Assembly (NCBI RefSeq): GCF_030272695.1
Contig: NZ_JARFYN010000041.1
Location: 1-59,907, forward strand
DNA from: Martinezella calliandrae
GTDB lineage: Bacteria > Pseudomonadota > Alphaproteobacteria > Rhizobiales > Rhizobiaceae
DNA: 59,907 bases
Reading direction: 5' to 3'
The translations under genes were made by a program, and so were the position numbers. The notes beneath the pieces were generated by a model. It made no database searches. It saw only the letters and a list, made by a program, of their open reading frames with translations, and was not told where the DNA came from. Below are positions 1-7,586 of the stretch, in pieces (positions within the stretch are counted from its first letter, which is position 1; every line of letters begins with the position of its first letter).

Positions 1-91
1 CCAGACGGCCTTCAGCTTCCCATCGGCGCAATGTCGTGATCGACACGCCCAAAACTTCCGCCGCTTCGCCTATGCTCACAAATCTCTCCAT
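1..91 (-). CDS. IS607-family serine recombinase (TnpA), N-terminal fragment cut by the window edge
   Basis: Reading leftwards from the ATG at 91, thirty codons are open to the window edge. They start MERFVSIGEAAEVLGVSITT and continue LRRWEAEGRL. This is the MerR-like helix-turn-helix that opens IS607-type serine recombinases, and SIGEAAEVLGVS...TLRRWE is very close to what I know of that family. These enzymes move IS607 elements and usually sit beside a tnpB gene (RNA-guided nuclease family). The catalytic serine domain and any tnpB would lie outside the window, so activity cannot be judged. A stand-alone MerR-type regulator is the alternative, but the TTLRRWEAEGRL pattern favours the recombinase. 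The element end must lie between 92 and about 170. Confidence 0.75.
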   Translation of the reverse strand, partial: MERFVSIGEAAEVLGVSITTLRRWEAEGRL

Positions 92-140
92 TTTGGATGG
101 ATATACATAGATTCACTAAGATTGCAAGCGAACTGTTCTA

Positions 141-162
141 ACCCTCCCCGTAGGGAGAGGGT
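141..162 (-). terminator. Palindrome downstream of the aminopeptidase P gene, possible terminator
   Basis: On the minus strand the arms ACCCTCTCCC and GGGGAGGGT close over a TAC loop with one bulged base, 9 nt beyond the aminopeptidase stop codon. Only a short T-poor stretch follows, so termination would be weak. Palindromes of this CTCTCCC type are also common as dispersed intergenic repeats in rhizobia. Confidence 0.35.
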
Positions 163-170
163 AGGTTGCT

Positions 171-2006
171 TCAATGGCTCAATTCTAGCGTCGCGTTCTC
201 CAGCCAGGCCCGGATATCCCGATCGTGGATCAAAGGTATCAGCGCCTCCCGGGTCTTGGCGTGATAGTCGTTCAGCCAGTGCAGCTCGTCATGCGTCAGC
301 AGTTCCGGAAGAACGAGACTGCGGTCGATCGGGCAGAACGTCAGCGTTTCAAAGCCGAGCATCGGCATATCGCCGCCCTCGATCTCCTCAGCTTCGCGTA
401 TATAGATCAGGTTCTCGATACGAATGCCGAAATGGCCGGGACGATAGTAGCCGGGCTCGTTCGACAGGATCATGCCGGGCAACAGTTCCTGCGTCGACAG
501 CCGCGAGATGCGCTGCGGTCCCTCATGCACGGAAAGATAGGATCCAACACCATGGCCTGTGCCATGGGCGAAATCGACGCCGGCTTTCCACAGCGCGATG
601 CGCGCCAACGGATCGAGATCGCAGCCGCGCGAGCCCTTGGGGAAGCGCGCCGTGCTGATGGCGATCATGCCTTTCAGTACCAGAGTGAACAGGCGCTTGT
701 GCTCTTCAGAGACCGCGCCAATGCCCACCGTGCGGGTGATATCGGTGGTGCCGTTGATATATTGCGCCCCAGAATCGATCAGAAACAGCTCGCCGGCTTG
801 AATCAGCCGGTCGGTGGCCGTCGTCACCCGATAGTGCATGATCGCCGCATGCTCACCGGCACCTGCAATGGTGTCGAAGGAGATATCCTTCAGCGGGTTC
901 TGCATGCTCTGACCAAAGCGGGCGCGGCTTGCCTCCAGCCGTTCGGCGGCGGCTATTTCCGTGACGGTGCCAGGCTTGCTGGTATCCAGCCAATAAAGGA
1001 ATTCGACCATGGCGGCGCCGTCCTGCAGATGAGCGGCGGCCGAACCGTTGATCTCAGCGGCATTCTTGCGCGCCCGCGGCAGCCGCGCCGGATCTGTTCC
1101 CTCCACCACCTCGCCGCCTTCGCGGCGGATAATGTTCGTCAGCGCGTAGGAGGCCAGATCGGGATCGACGAAAATGCGCCCGCCATTTGCCGAGGCAGCA
1201 GCCAACTGCTTGACGAAATCGGAGGGCGGCAATTGCGTGCAGATCTGCGCCAGATAGGCCTCCACCTCGACATTGGTCTTGCGCTTGTCGAGGAAAAGCT
1301 CAGCCTCGCCCTCGGCATAGACGATGGCACGGGCAAGAGGATGCGGCGTATGAGGCACGTCGTTGCCGCGAATATTGAAGGTCCAGGCGACCGAAGACGG
1401 ATCGGTGATAAGCGCCGCCTTAAGGTTTTTGGCCTTAAGATCGGCCGCCATGGTCGCCAGCTTGTCTTTGGCCAGCACGCCGGCCTGCGCGATATCCTGG
1501 ATAATGACGGCGCCCAGCGGCTCGGCCGGCCGGTTGCTCCAGAGCCTGTCGAGCGGGTTATGCGGCAGGACGATGAGCTTGCCTCCGATTTCCGCCAGCG
1601 CCTTCTCCAGGCGCCGAACCTCTGCGCCGGTATGCAGCCACGGATCGATCCCGAGCTTGAAACCTTTGGGCGCATGGCGCGGCAACCAGAGATGCGGCGG
1701 CTCGTCGACCAGATCGCCGCCGGTAAATACGGATTTGTCCACCTGTTCCGCAAGCTGCGTTACATAGCGACCATCGACAAAAACCACGGCTTGAGACTGT
1801 GTCACAAGTGCAACACCCGCCGAGCCAGTGAAGCCCGTCAGCCAGGCCAAACGCTCCGAACATTTGGGCACATACTCGCCTTGATATTCGTCGGCGCGGG
1901 GCACCAGAAAGCCATCTATGCCGAGATCGCCGAAGGCGGCGCGTAGACCGGTGACCCGTTCGCGCCCGAATTGCGGGGTGGAGGTGACGTCGAAAGACTG
2001 GAACAT
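171..2006 (-). CDS. pepP: Aminopeptidase P family protein (M24B metallopeptidase)
   Basis: A cytosolic Xaa-Pro aminopeptidase that removes N-terminal residues preceding proline. The 611 residues match the long three-domain form of the family: two creatinase-like N-terminal domains (about 1-315) and a pita-bread catalytic domain (about 320-560). All five expected metal ligands are visible: D411 and D422 in IDSGAQYINGTTDITRT, H485 in HGTGHGVG, E517 in SNEPGYY and E531 in IRIENL. It stands alone, transcribed towards the IS607 fragment, with a 333-bp gap upstream. Family assignment is secure. The symbol is less so, because E. coli pepP is a shorter protein. Confidence 0.93.
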   Translation of the reverse strand: MFQSFDVTSTPQFGRERVTGLRAAFGDLGIDGFLVPRADEYQGEYVPKCSERLAWLTGFTGSAGVALVTQSQAVVFVDGRYVTQLAEQVDKSVFTGGDLVDEPPHLWLPRHAPKGFKLGIDPWLHTGAEVRRLEKALAEIGGKLIVLPHNPLDRLWSNRPAEPLGAVIIQDIAQAGVLAKDKLATMAADLKAKNLKAALITDPSSVAWTFNIRGNDVPHTPHPLARAIVYAEGEAELFLDKRKTNVEVEAYLAQICTQLPPSDFVKQLAAASANGGRIFVDPDLASYALTNIIRREGGEVVEGTDPARLPRARKNAAEINGSAAAHLQDGAAMVEFLYWLDTSKPGTVTEIAAAERLEASRARFGQSMQNPLKDISFDTIAGAGEHAAIMHYRVTTATDRLIQAGELFLIDSGAQYINGTTDITRTVGIGAVSEEHKRLFTLVLKGMIAISTARFPKGSRGCDLDPLARIALWKAGVDFAHGTGHGVGSYLSVHEGPQRISRLSTQELLPGMILSNEPGYYRPGHFGIRIENLIYIREAEEIEGGDMPMLGFETLTFCPIDRSLVLPELLTHDELHWLNDYHAKTREALIPLIHDRDIRAWLENATLELSH

Positions 2007-2057
2007 GGCTTAATCCGAAACTGATCGAGAATCCGTGAAACTGTGTGCTGACAGCAT

Positions 2058-2112
2058 GTTAGAGCATGATCCCACCAAGAGTGAAACGATTTTCGGACCG
2101 AATCGTACGCTA
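2058..2112. repeat. Degenerate copy of a rhizobial intergenic palindromic repeat (RIME-like)
   Basis: The stretch TTAGAGCATGATCCC, then AGAGTGAAACGATTTTCGGA, follows the pattern of the highly repeated rhizobial intergenic element in which a TTAGAGCATGAT arm is followed by a GAAAAGTGTGAAACGGTTTTCGG-like palindrome. Several bases differ and the right arm has decayed, so this looks like an old copy. The match is from memory of the repeat family; a genome-wide search would settle it. Confidence 0.5.
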
Positions 2113-2308
2113 TCGATCCGATGGGGAGTTCCGATCAACAAACACCCAAGTGAGGCGAGTCGCGCGTTAACGAATGCGCCCATTTCGTGAGCAGAAGGAT
2201 GGATTGTGACACCATCACGGCACATAATATGCATGAACTGCATAGCTCCCATGAAGCATGCCCCCTGCCACGCACGAGGGCTAGTCGCTATATCGGCGCC
2301 ATCAGACG

Positions 2309-2325
2309 GGGTTCGCGGCGAACCC
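2309..2325 (+). promoter_or_regulatory. Perfect 7-bp hairpin in the leader of the 48-aa ORF
   Basis: GGGTTCG (2309-2315), loop CGG, CGAACCC (2319-2325). It ends about 8 nt before the AAAAGGA ribosome site of the downstream small ORF. There is no T-run, so it is not a terminator; an mRNA leader structure is the simplest reading. Confidence 0.5.
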
Positions 2326-2339
2326 ACTCGAAAAGGACT

Positions 2340-2486
2340 ATGACAATGACTATCTCCCGCTCCGCATATGTTAGCCCGGCGCTGGCAGGCGAGCGTCGCA
2401 CCGTCCGCCACTCCATCGGCGCGCTTCGTCAGCTCGAAGTCGAAACGTCGAAGGCAATCGGCGCCAACCGTGGCGGTCGCAACTAA
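2340..2486 (+). CDS. Small hypothetical protein, 48 aa
   Basis: The ORF starts MTMTISRSAYVSPALAGERR and ends GANRGGRN, 48 residues, basic and without a membrane segment. The AAAAGGA ribosome site at 2331-2337 lies just before the ATG at 2340, and a second in-frame ATG at 2346 gives better spacing, so a 46-aa product is possible. It has its own leader hairpin and is followed by tandem hairpins, the second with a T-run, so it looks like a self-contained transcript. I do not recognise a domain. Support is the good ribosome site, defined transcript end and absence of an overlapping gene; it could still be a non-coding RNA with a fortuitous ORF. Confidence 0.55.
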   Translation: MTMTISRSAYVSPALAGERRTVRHSIGALRQLEVETSKAIGANRGGRN

Positions 2487-2598
2487 CAGTTACAGAGCTA
2501 CGCGTTCTTTTGTCGCGATCCGGAACTCCTCCTCCCTCCCCGGATCTTGGCCTGAACGGTAGAGCCCGCTTGAGCACTCCTCCACACGCTCGCGGGCA

Positions 2599-2647
2599 AG
2601 ATCGGTGAAATACCGATCTGCAAGGCGGTGCTTCGGCACCGCCTTTT
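2599..2647 (+). terminator. Tandem perfect hairpins ending in a T-run (terminator / possible small-RNA 3' end)
   Basis: First stem AGATCGGT (2599-2606) pairs with ACCGATCT (2612-2619) over GAAAT. Two bases later AAGGCGGTGC (2622-2631) pairs with GCACCGCCTT (2636-2645) over TTCG, followed by TT GCA TTTT. The second stem with its UUCG tetraloop is a textbook intrinsic terminator in the plus direction. The pair resembles the 3' end of a small RNA, or a protected mRNA 3' end for the 48-aa ORF. Confidence 0.8.
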
Positions 2648-2691
2648 GCATTTTAAGCGCTGGCAAGCACACCCGCTAGAAATGGACCGGC

Positions 2692-3570
2692 TCAAGGCCG
2701 GTCGAGATGGATCGTCACCCAGCCGTTGCGCCAGATGGTGCGCACATGGCGCATCCTCGCGCCATTATAGGCGGCCAGCACCTTCCAGCGCTGCTCGGCG
2801 AGGATGCCGGAAAGGATGACCGAACCGCCAGGAGCGAGATGGGCGACCAGTTGCGGCGCCATCCTGATCAGCGGCCGTGCCAGAATATTGGCGATGATCA
2901 GATCGAAAGGCCCGTGGCGGGAAAAGGCTGTGGAATGAAAACTAGGCGCGGTCTCCAGGGCAATACCGGAGGCAATGCCGTTGCGGCGAACATTTTCGCG
3001 GGCGACGCGGACGGCGACGGGATCGATATCCGTAGCGAGAACCGGAATATTGCGCAATTTGCGCACACCGATCGCCAGGACGCCGCTGCCCGTGCCCAGA
3101 TCGAGCGCGTTGCGCACGCGCCGGCTGGCGAGCACTCTTTCGATCGTCTCCAAGCAGCCCGCCGTCGTGCCGTGATGGCCGGTCCCGAAAGCCTGGCCAG
3201 CATCGATCTCGATGGCGATATCGCTCGGGCCCACCTTGTCGCGGTCATGCGAGCCGTGCACCAGGAAGCGCCCTGCCCGAACCGGCTTCAGGCCCTCCAG
3301 TGATTTGGCAATCCAATCGACATCCGGAATGACTTCCTTTTCGATGACGAGCTCGGGAAAGGCCGGCTTTAGGACGTTCGCAAAACGGGCGCGCACGTCG
3401 TCCTCGTCGACTGCATAGAGATAGATCGAGGCTTCCCAGATATCCTTCTTCTCATCGATCTCGGTGGTGGCAATCGGCAATTCTTCGTCTTCGAACACCG
3501 GCGTCATCAGATCGAGAATCTGTTCAGCCTTTTTCTCGGTCGTCGTCACATAGAGGCGGATTTCACTCAA
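2692..3570 (-). CDS. prmA: Ribosomal protein L11 methyltransferase
   Basis: PrmA uses S-adenosylmethionine to methylate ribosomal protein L11 in the cytosol. The 292-residue length fits the family. The N-terminal substrate-recognition domain (about 1-90) is followed by the class I methyltransferase fold with GQAFGTGHHGTT (125-136), DLGTGSGVLAIG (157-168) and the catalytic-loop equivalent of NPPY written here as IIANILARPL. It is the last gene of a minus-strand run SCO1 - FAD monooxygenase - prmA, with 21 bp between it and the monooxygenase, so co-transcription is likely. The start ATG at 3570 gives MSEIRLYVTT, as expected for the family. Confidence 0.95.
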   Translation of the reverse strand: MSEIRLYVTTTEKKAEQILDLMTPVFEDEELPIATTEIDEKKDIWEASIYLYAVDEDDVRARFANVLKPAFPELVIEKEVIPDVDWIAKSLEGLKPVRAGRFLVHGSHDRDKVGPSDIAIEIDAGQAFGTGHHGTTAGCLETIERVLASRRVRNALDLGTGSGVLAIGVRKLRNIPVLATDIDPVAVRVARENVRRNGIASGIALETAPSFHSTAFSRHGPFDLIIANILARPLIRMAPQLVAHLAPGGSVILSGILAEQRWKVLAAYNGARMRHVRTIWRNGWVTIHLDRP

Positions 3571-3591
3571 GTCTTCGATCTCTCTTGCTTC

Positions 3592-4728
3592 TTATTCGGC
3601 CCAGTCGATCCATGGCGGCGTTGGCGTGTCATAGCCGGCAATACTGTGAAGCAGCTGACGCCGCACCGGTCCGAAACGCAGAAGCAGCGGCGCAAACAGA
3701 TTGCGCGCGACAATCGCCAGCGGATTTTTCATGGTGACCATTCGGGTCAGGCCATAAGTTTGCTTCAGCACCTGTTTCACGGCTGGAATTCTGAGCGCCG
3801 AATACTCCTGTTCGCGTCCTTCCGCAATGAGCCAGGCGAGCCAGCAGGCATCCTCTATGCCGAGATTCATGCCGCGGGCTCCCGCCGGGGAATGAATATG
3901 GGCTGCATCGCCCGCCAGGAACACGTTGCCTTTGCCCATCGGCTCGACATGGCGGAAATGGATGCGAAACTGCGAGACCCAGGTCTTCTCGGCAACCACC
4001 TCGGGATGAACGATACGGCTTTCGAAGTCCTCGAGCGTCGAGATGTAACGCAGCACATCGGCCGACACCGGCAAACGTCCGAGCATACCCGGATCGCAAA
4101 GGGTGATCTCGGCGAAATGCGCATCCACCGGTTTCTGATACCGAAAATCGGCGAGATAGAAATGAGCCTCCAGCGCTTCGCCGGGAAAACCGGCGCCGAG
4201 CGCCCTGCGAACGGTCGAATGCGCACCATCGGCTCCGACGAGGATATCGGGGCGAACCATTTCGGTGGTCCCATCGGCGCGCCGCAATGCCACCTCCGGC
4301 TTCAGCGGATCGGCGATCGTTTCCGGCGCGACCGCAGTCTGCCATTCCGGGGCGATGCCGTAGTCCGCAAGCGCTTCGATCAATAAACGCTCAGTTGCTC
4401 CCTGCGCCAGGCCGTGAATGGCGCAAAAGCGTCCGGGCAAACGCCTCGTATCGACGTTGGCAAGTATTTTGCCTGCGGAGCGGAGGCGGAAATGGGCGAT
4501 CGGCTGAGCGGCTGCGACTATATGGTCAGTAACGCCGGCGGCCGAAAGCAGTGTCAATGTGCGGGCATTGATGCCGAGAGCCCGGCTCTCCTCTAAGGGG
4601 GCCGGCCCTTGGCCATCATCGACGATGCGCGGGACAAAGCCGCGGCGGGCAAGTTCCAGGGCCGCAGCCAGGCCGACCGGACCAGCACCGGCAATCAGGA
4701 TGGATTTGGCCGTCGCCCCGTCCCCCAT
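3592..4728 (-). CDS. FAD-dependent monooxygenase (PHBH / UbiH-like)
   Basis: A 378-residue flavoprotein hydroxylase of the p-hydroxybenzoate hydroxylase fold. The dinucleotide-binding GAGPVGL lies at 14-20, the DG motif (ILVGADGAHS) at 161-170, and the second FAD motif (FLAGDAAHIHSPAGARGMN) at about 269-287. Known relatives hydroxylate aromatic or quinone precursors with NAD(P)H and oxygen; the substrate cannot be read from sequence. It sits 8 bp downstream of the SCO1 gene and 21 bp upstream of prmA, so it probably shares their transcript. Ubiquinone hydroxylase is a possibility given the respiratory neighbour, but that is inference. Confidence 0.88.
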   Translation of the reverse strand: MGDGATAKSILIAGAGPVGLAAALELARRGFVPRIVDDGQGPAPLEESRALGINARTLTLLSAAGVTDHIVAAAQPIAHFRLRSAGKILANVDTRRLPGRFCAIHGLAQGATERLLIEALADYGIAPEWQTAVAPETIADPLKPEVALRRADGTTEMVRPDILVGADGAHSTVRRALGAGFPGEALEAHFYLADFRYQKPVDAHFAEITLCDPGMLGRLPVSADVLRYISTLEDFESRIVHPEVVAEKTWVSQFRIHFRHVEPMGKGNVFLAGDAAHIHSPAGARGMNLGIEDACWLAWLIAEGREQEYSALRIPAVKQVLKQTYGLTRMVTMKNPLAIVARNLFAPLLLRFGPVRRQLLHSIAGYDTPTPPWIDWAE

Positions 4729-4736
4729 CGGCGCTC

Positions 4737-5339
4737 CTATCCCTTCTTGATCAGGTTTTCCAGCTTCTTGACCGCTACGTCCGGGTCTTCCTGATAGGCG
4801 ATCGTGCCTGCGAAACGACCGGCGGAGTCGAAGAGGAAGACCGAGGCGGTGTGATCCATGCTATAATCGCCATTCGGGTCCTTCTCGTCGAGCGGAACTT
4901 TCTTGGCGTAGACCCTAAAGCCCTTGACCATTTCCATCACCTTGTCTGGATCGCCCGAAATGCCGGTGATACGGCTCGAGACGTTGGAGACATACTGGTT
5001 CATGATCGCGGGGGTATCGCGCTCCGGATCGACAGTCACGAAATAGGCGTTGAGCTTCGTGCCGTCGGGATCGACCTTCTGCATCCAGCCGTTCAACTCG
5101 AACAGGGTCGTCGGGCAGACGTCGGGGCAATGCGTGTAGCCAAAGAACAGCGCCGATGGTTTGCCGCGAAACGCCTGGTCGCTGATCGGCTGGCCATTCT
5201 GTGCAACCAGCGTGAACGGCACCCCATATGGGCCTGCACTCGCGACATCCGGTGCCCTGGTGGTCCCAAAGCTTAGCCAGCCCAACAGCCCGGCCACAAT
5301 TATCACGACTATCCAGACAACAATCCGCACGGTCTTCAT
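4737..5339 (-). CDS. SCO1/SenC family copper chaperone
   Basis: A membrane-anchored, periplasm-facing thioredoxin-fold protein that helps load copper into cytochrome c oxidase. A single N-terminal membrane segment (about 5-24) is followed by the SCO domain with the copper ligands C71 and C75 in THCPDVCPTT and H163 in MDHTASVFLF. The length of 200 residues is normal. An AAGGAA ribosome site (5348-5353) precedes the ATG, and a perfect 9-bp inverted repeat lies just upstream in the leader. It appears to head an operon with the FAD monooxygenase and prmA. No cytochrome oxidase gene is nearby. Confidence 0.93.
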   Translation of the reverse strand: MKTVRIVVWIVVIIVAGLLGWLSFGTTRAPDVASAGPYGVPFTLVAQNGQPISDQAFRGKPSALFFGYTHCPDVCPTTLFELNGWMQKVDPDGTKLNAYFVTVDPERDTPAIMNQYVSNVSSRITGISGDPDKVMEMVKGFRVYAKKVPLDEKDPNGDYSMDHTASVFLFDSAGRFAGTIAYQEDPDVAVKKLENLIKKG

Positions 5340-5754
5340 CGCTGCTTTTCCTTATCGCCCGCCGCGGCTCGATATGTTGGCGGCGGGCATCATTGCGTGG
5401 GTGTAGCCGGTTGAAGTGGAGGAGGCAATTCAAGAAGATGTTTTTGAGCGTACCGGTCCATCTCGATATCAAGGAGCCGAGTGCAAAGATTGGTGACCGG
5501 CCCACTTTGTTAAACCAATCCTAACCACTCCGCGCCAACATCGAGAGACACTGAGGCTAAATCCGAACCGCCAGCCGCCGGATATGCGGCAGACCAATCT
5601 TCTTTCAGAAGGGCATGACGCCCGCCGGTGCAGGAAAGCGTTTTTCGACCGCCAACGCCACCGGATGCTGTCGCAGCCGCCGAGCCGCCGCAGCCGATCC
5701 CTTTTCAATCGCTGCCGCCGCCTGCCGCCGGCGCCAAACGGGAAGTTCTTGACC
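5340..5754. other. Divergent intergenic region between SCO1 and cheW
   Basis: About 415 bp. It holds the SCO1 ribosome site and a perfect inverted repeat GCCCGCCGC (5357-5365) / GCGGCGGGC (5380-5388), separated by 14 nt, in the SCO1 leader. The last 150 bp are GC-rich and open in several frames, one proline-rich, but none has a convincing start. I could not place a promoter for either gene. Confidence 0.5.
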
Positions 5755-6219
5755 ATGACGAATGCCATCAAACAATCGGGCGCCTATCTGGAGATCGTCT
5801 CCTTCCATCTCGGCGACCAGGAATTCTGCATCGACATCATGGCCATCCGCGAAATCCGCGGCTGGGCGCCTGTAACTCCGATGCCGCATACCCCGCCCTA
5901 TGTGCTTGGCCTCATCAACCTGCGCGGTGCGGTGATCCCGGTCATCGACATGGCCTGCCGTCTCGGCATGAAGATGACCGAACCGTCCGAACGCTCCGCC
6001 ATCATCGTCACTGATATCGCCGGCAAACTCGTCGGCCTGCTGGTCGAGCAGGTTTCCGACATGATGAGCATCAAGAGCGAGGATCTGCAGCCGGCGCCGG
6101 AAATCATCCCGGAAGCGCAGCGCGCGTTCTGCCGCGGTATCGTGGCGCTGGAAAAGACCATGGTATGCTTCCTGAACCTCGACACCGTCATTGCAGACGA
6201 GCTCGCGCAGGCAGCCTGA
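5755..6219 (+). CDS. cheW: Chemotaxis coupling protein CheW
   Basis: CheW couples chemoreceptors to the CheA kinase in the cytoplasm. The 154 residues from MTNAIKQSGA make one CheW domain: YLEIVSFHLGDQEFCIDI, then MAIREIRGW, GLINLRGAVIPVIDM and VGLLVEQVSDM are the expected conserved blocks. The ATG at 5755 is chosen because the domain begins about 12 residues later and the in-frame sequence upstream is arginine-rich and unlike CheW. The ribosome site is weak (GGGAAG at distance). No cheA, cheY or receptor gene is in the window, so it is an orphan cheW away from a main chemotaxis operon. A terminator follows at 6245. Confidence 0.92.
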   Translation: MTNAIKQSGAYLEIVSFHLGDQEFCIDIMAIREIRGWAPVTPMPHTPPYVLGLINLRGAVIPVIDMACRLGMKMTEPSERSAIIVTDIAGKLVGLLVEQVSDMMSIKSEDLQPAPEIIPEAQRAFCRGIVALEKTMVCFLNLDTVIADELAQAA

Positions 6220-6244
6220 TTATTCGGAAAATGCCGCAAACCAA

Positions 6245-6281
6245 AATCGCCCTGGAGCAGCAGCTTCAGGGCGATTGTGTT
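6245..6281 (+). terminator. Terminator-like hairpin after cheW
   Basis: AATCGCCCTG (6245-6254) pairs perfectly with CAGGGCGATT (6267-6276) over a 12-nt loop, followed by GTGTTTG. It sits 26 bp past the cheW stop. The T-run is interrupted, so strength is uncertain. The remaining 200 bp to the creA stop show nothing I recognise. Confidence 0.6.
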
Positions 6282-6488
6282 TGTAAGACCGACGCCGCCA
6301 GCAGGGGTGTTGCCGGTGCGCCAGTCGCGCAGGCCGTGAACAGATGGAATGAGACTTCCACGTTCGCTCCTAGAACTGCACCAAAACGGTGCAGCCCGAA
6401 AGCGACCGGGAGCTATTCAACAACCAAACGGCTGGACTTTTTTTGGTACAAACCCCTTGACGATTGCAAATGCGGTATCCCGGTAATC

Positions 6489-6983
6489 CTATTTGGGTTT
6501 GCCGTTCTTCCAGGTGACATTTTGACCAAACAGTGGAATGGTCGAAATCGCCATTTTCGCTGAACCGTCGGTCAGTTGGCGCGAATGGATGAGATAGATC
6601 AGGGTGTCGTTTTTCTTGTCATAGATTCGGTTGACCACCAGCTTCTTCCAGATCAGCGATAGGCCGGCGCGAAACACTTCCTCGCCACCCTCCGACAAGC
6701 TGATATTGCCAATCTCGATCGGTCCGGTCTGGCGGCAGGCAATGGAGTTGTTGGAGGGGTCCTCGAACCAGTTACCGTTTTTCAGCCGGTCGATGACGCT
6801 GCGGTCGAAATAGGTGACGTGGCAGGTAACGCCGGATACCTCCGGATCAGGCACGGCGTCGACCAGAATGTCGTTGCCGGTCCAATCGACCCCAACCTTG
6901 CCGACAATTTCGGCCGAGGCGGAAACAGGCGCCAGTACCAGGAGCGACGCGGCAATGGCACCATGCAATTTCAGTGAAATCAT
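6489..6983 (-). CDS. creA: CreA family periplasmic protein
   Basis: A 164-residue secreted protein of the CreA family, whose biochemical role is unknown. A Sec signal peptide (about 1-24, cut after SASA) leads to the mature EIVGKVGVDW. Family blocks are visible: DPEVSGVTCHVTYFD with C54, NNSIACRQTGPIEIG with C83 (probably a conserved disulphide pair), SLIWKKLVVNRIYD, and the C-terminal KMAISTIPLFGQ. It is a single gene, separated by over 100 bp from the gene upstream. The name comes from its position next to creBCD in E. coli; no cre two-component genes are seen here. Confidence 0.88.
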   Translation of the reverse strand: MISLKLHGAIAASLLVLAPVSASAEIVGKVGVDWTGNDILVDAVPDPEVSGVTCHVTYFDRSVIDRLKNGNWFEDPSNNSIACRQTGPIEIGNISLSEGGEEVFRAGLSLIWKKLVVNRIYDKKNDTLIYLIHSRQLTDGSAKMAISTIPLFGQNVTWKNGKPK

Positions 6984-7091
6984 CGAACATCCTCCAACAT
7001 CGCCGCCGGTCTTGCCGCGGCACCGCTAAGGTAAGATGGCGGTTCGGGGATGCAAGGAGGTCGGGGCGCTCCTCAAGCGCCCCGCTATCCC

Positions 7092-7535
7092 TCATAATTC
7101 TTTCAAGACGACCTCGCCGGTCTCCAGAAGCGATTTGAGATTGGAGAGAATTTTCGGCCACCCGCCGGAGACGGCACCGATGAACTTAGCGTTTTCCAAT
7201 TCCATCGAATGGGTGACGGTAAGCTTTACCGAATCCCCCAGGGGCTCGATGTCCATCACGCATTGCGACCAGCCCTCGGCCTTCAATTCGGGCATGAATT
7301 CGTTTCGCCATTTGATAGCCAGACGCTTCGGCGGATCGAAGGCCTCGATTTCGCCGGTGTCGGTGACCCGCCCGTCCGGATAAGTCATCTTCCATGGTGA
7401 GCCGACCTTCCAATCGGTCTCGTGCTGGATATTGAACCAATATTTCTTGATGAATTCGGGCGTCGTCAGCGCCGTCCAGAGCTTGTCCGGTGTGGTGCGT
7501 ATATAGGTGACATAAACAAAGCTGCTTCCGGTCAT
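7092..7535 (-). CDS. SRPBCC / AHSA1-type domain protein
   Basis: A 147-residue START-like (SRPBCC) protein of the Hsp90-ATPase-activator homology 1 family. The pattern is typical: VYVTYIRTTPDKLWTALT at the start, then YWFNIQHETDWKVGSPWKM and PPKRLAIKW. Members have a deep hydrophobic pocket but mostly unknown ligands. The gene lies 51 bp downstream of an ArsR-type regulator on the same strand. That pairing is very common for this family and suggests one autoregulated operon. Confidence 0.88.
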   Translation of the reverse strand: MTGSSFVYVTYIRTTPDKLWTALTTPEFIKKYWFNIQHETDWKVGSPWKMTYPDGRVTDTGEIEAFDPPKRLAIKWRNEFMPELKAEGWSQCVMDIEPLGDSVKLTVTHSMELENAKFIGAVSGGWPKILSNLKSLLETGEVVLKEL

Positions 7536-7586
7536 GATATTTCTCCTCCTGTCGTGGGTTTGGTGTTTGCTGCGATCTGGCGGCCG

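Larger units (their letters stand above)
2007..2339. other. Intergenic region between the aminopeptidase and a small ORF
   Basis: About 330 bp without a convincing gene. It holds the upstream region of the aminopeptidase, a degenerate rhizobial intergenic repeat (about 2058-2112), a TAATAT motif near 2226 that could be a plus-strand -10 box without a good -35 partner, and a perfect hairpin at 2309-2325 just before the small ORF's ribosome site. I saw no tRNA or known riboswitch. Confidence 0.5.

Noticed and set aside
225..1946. A 573-codon plus-strand open frame over the aminopeptidase gene
   Set aside because: Antisense shadow of a well-supported gene; no recognisable motif or ribosome site.
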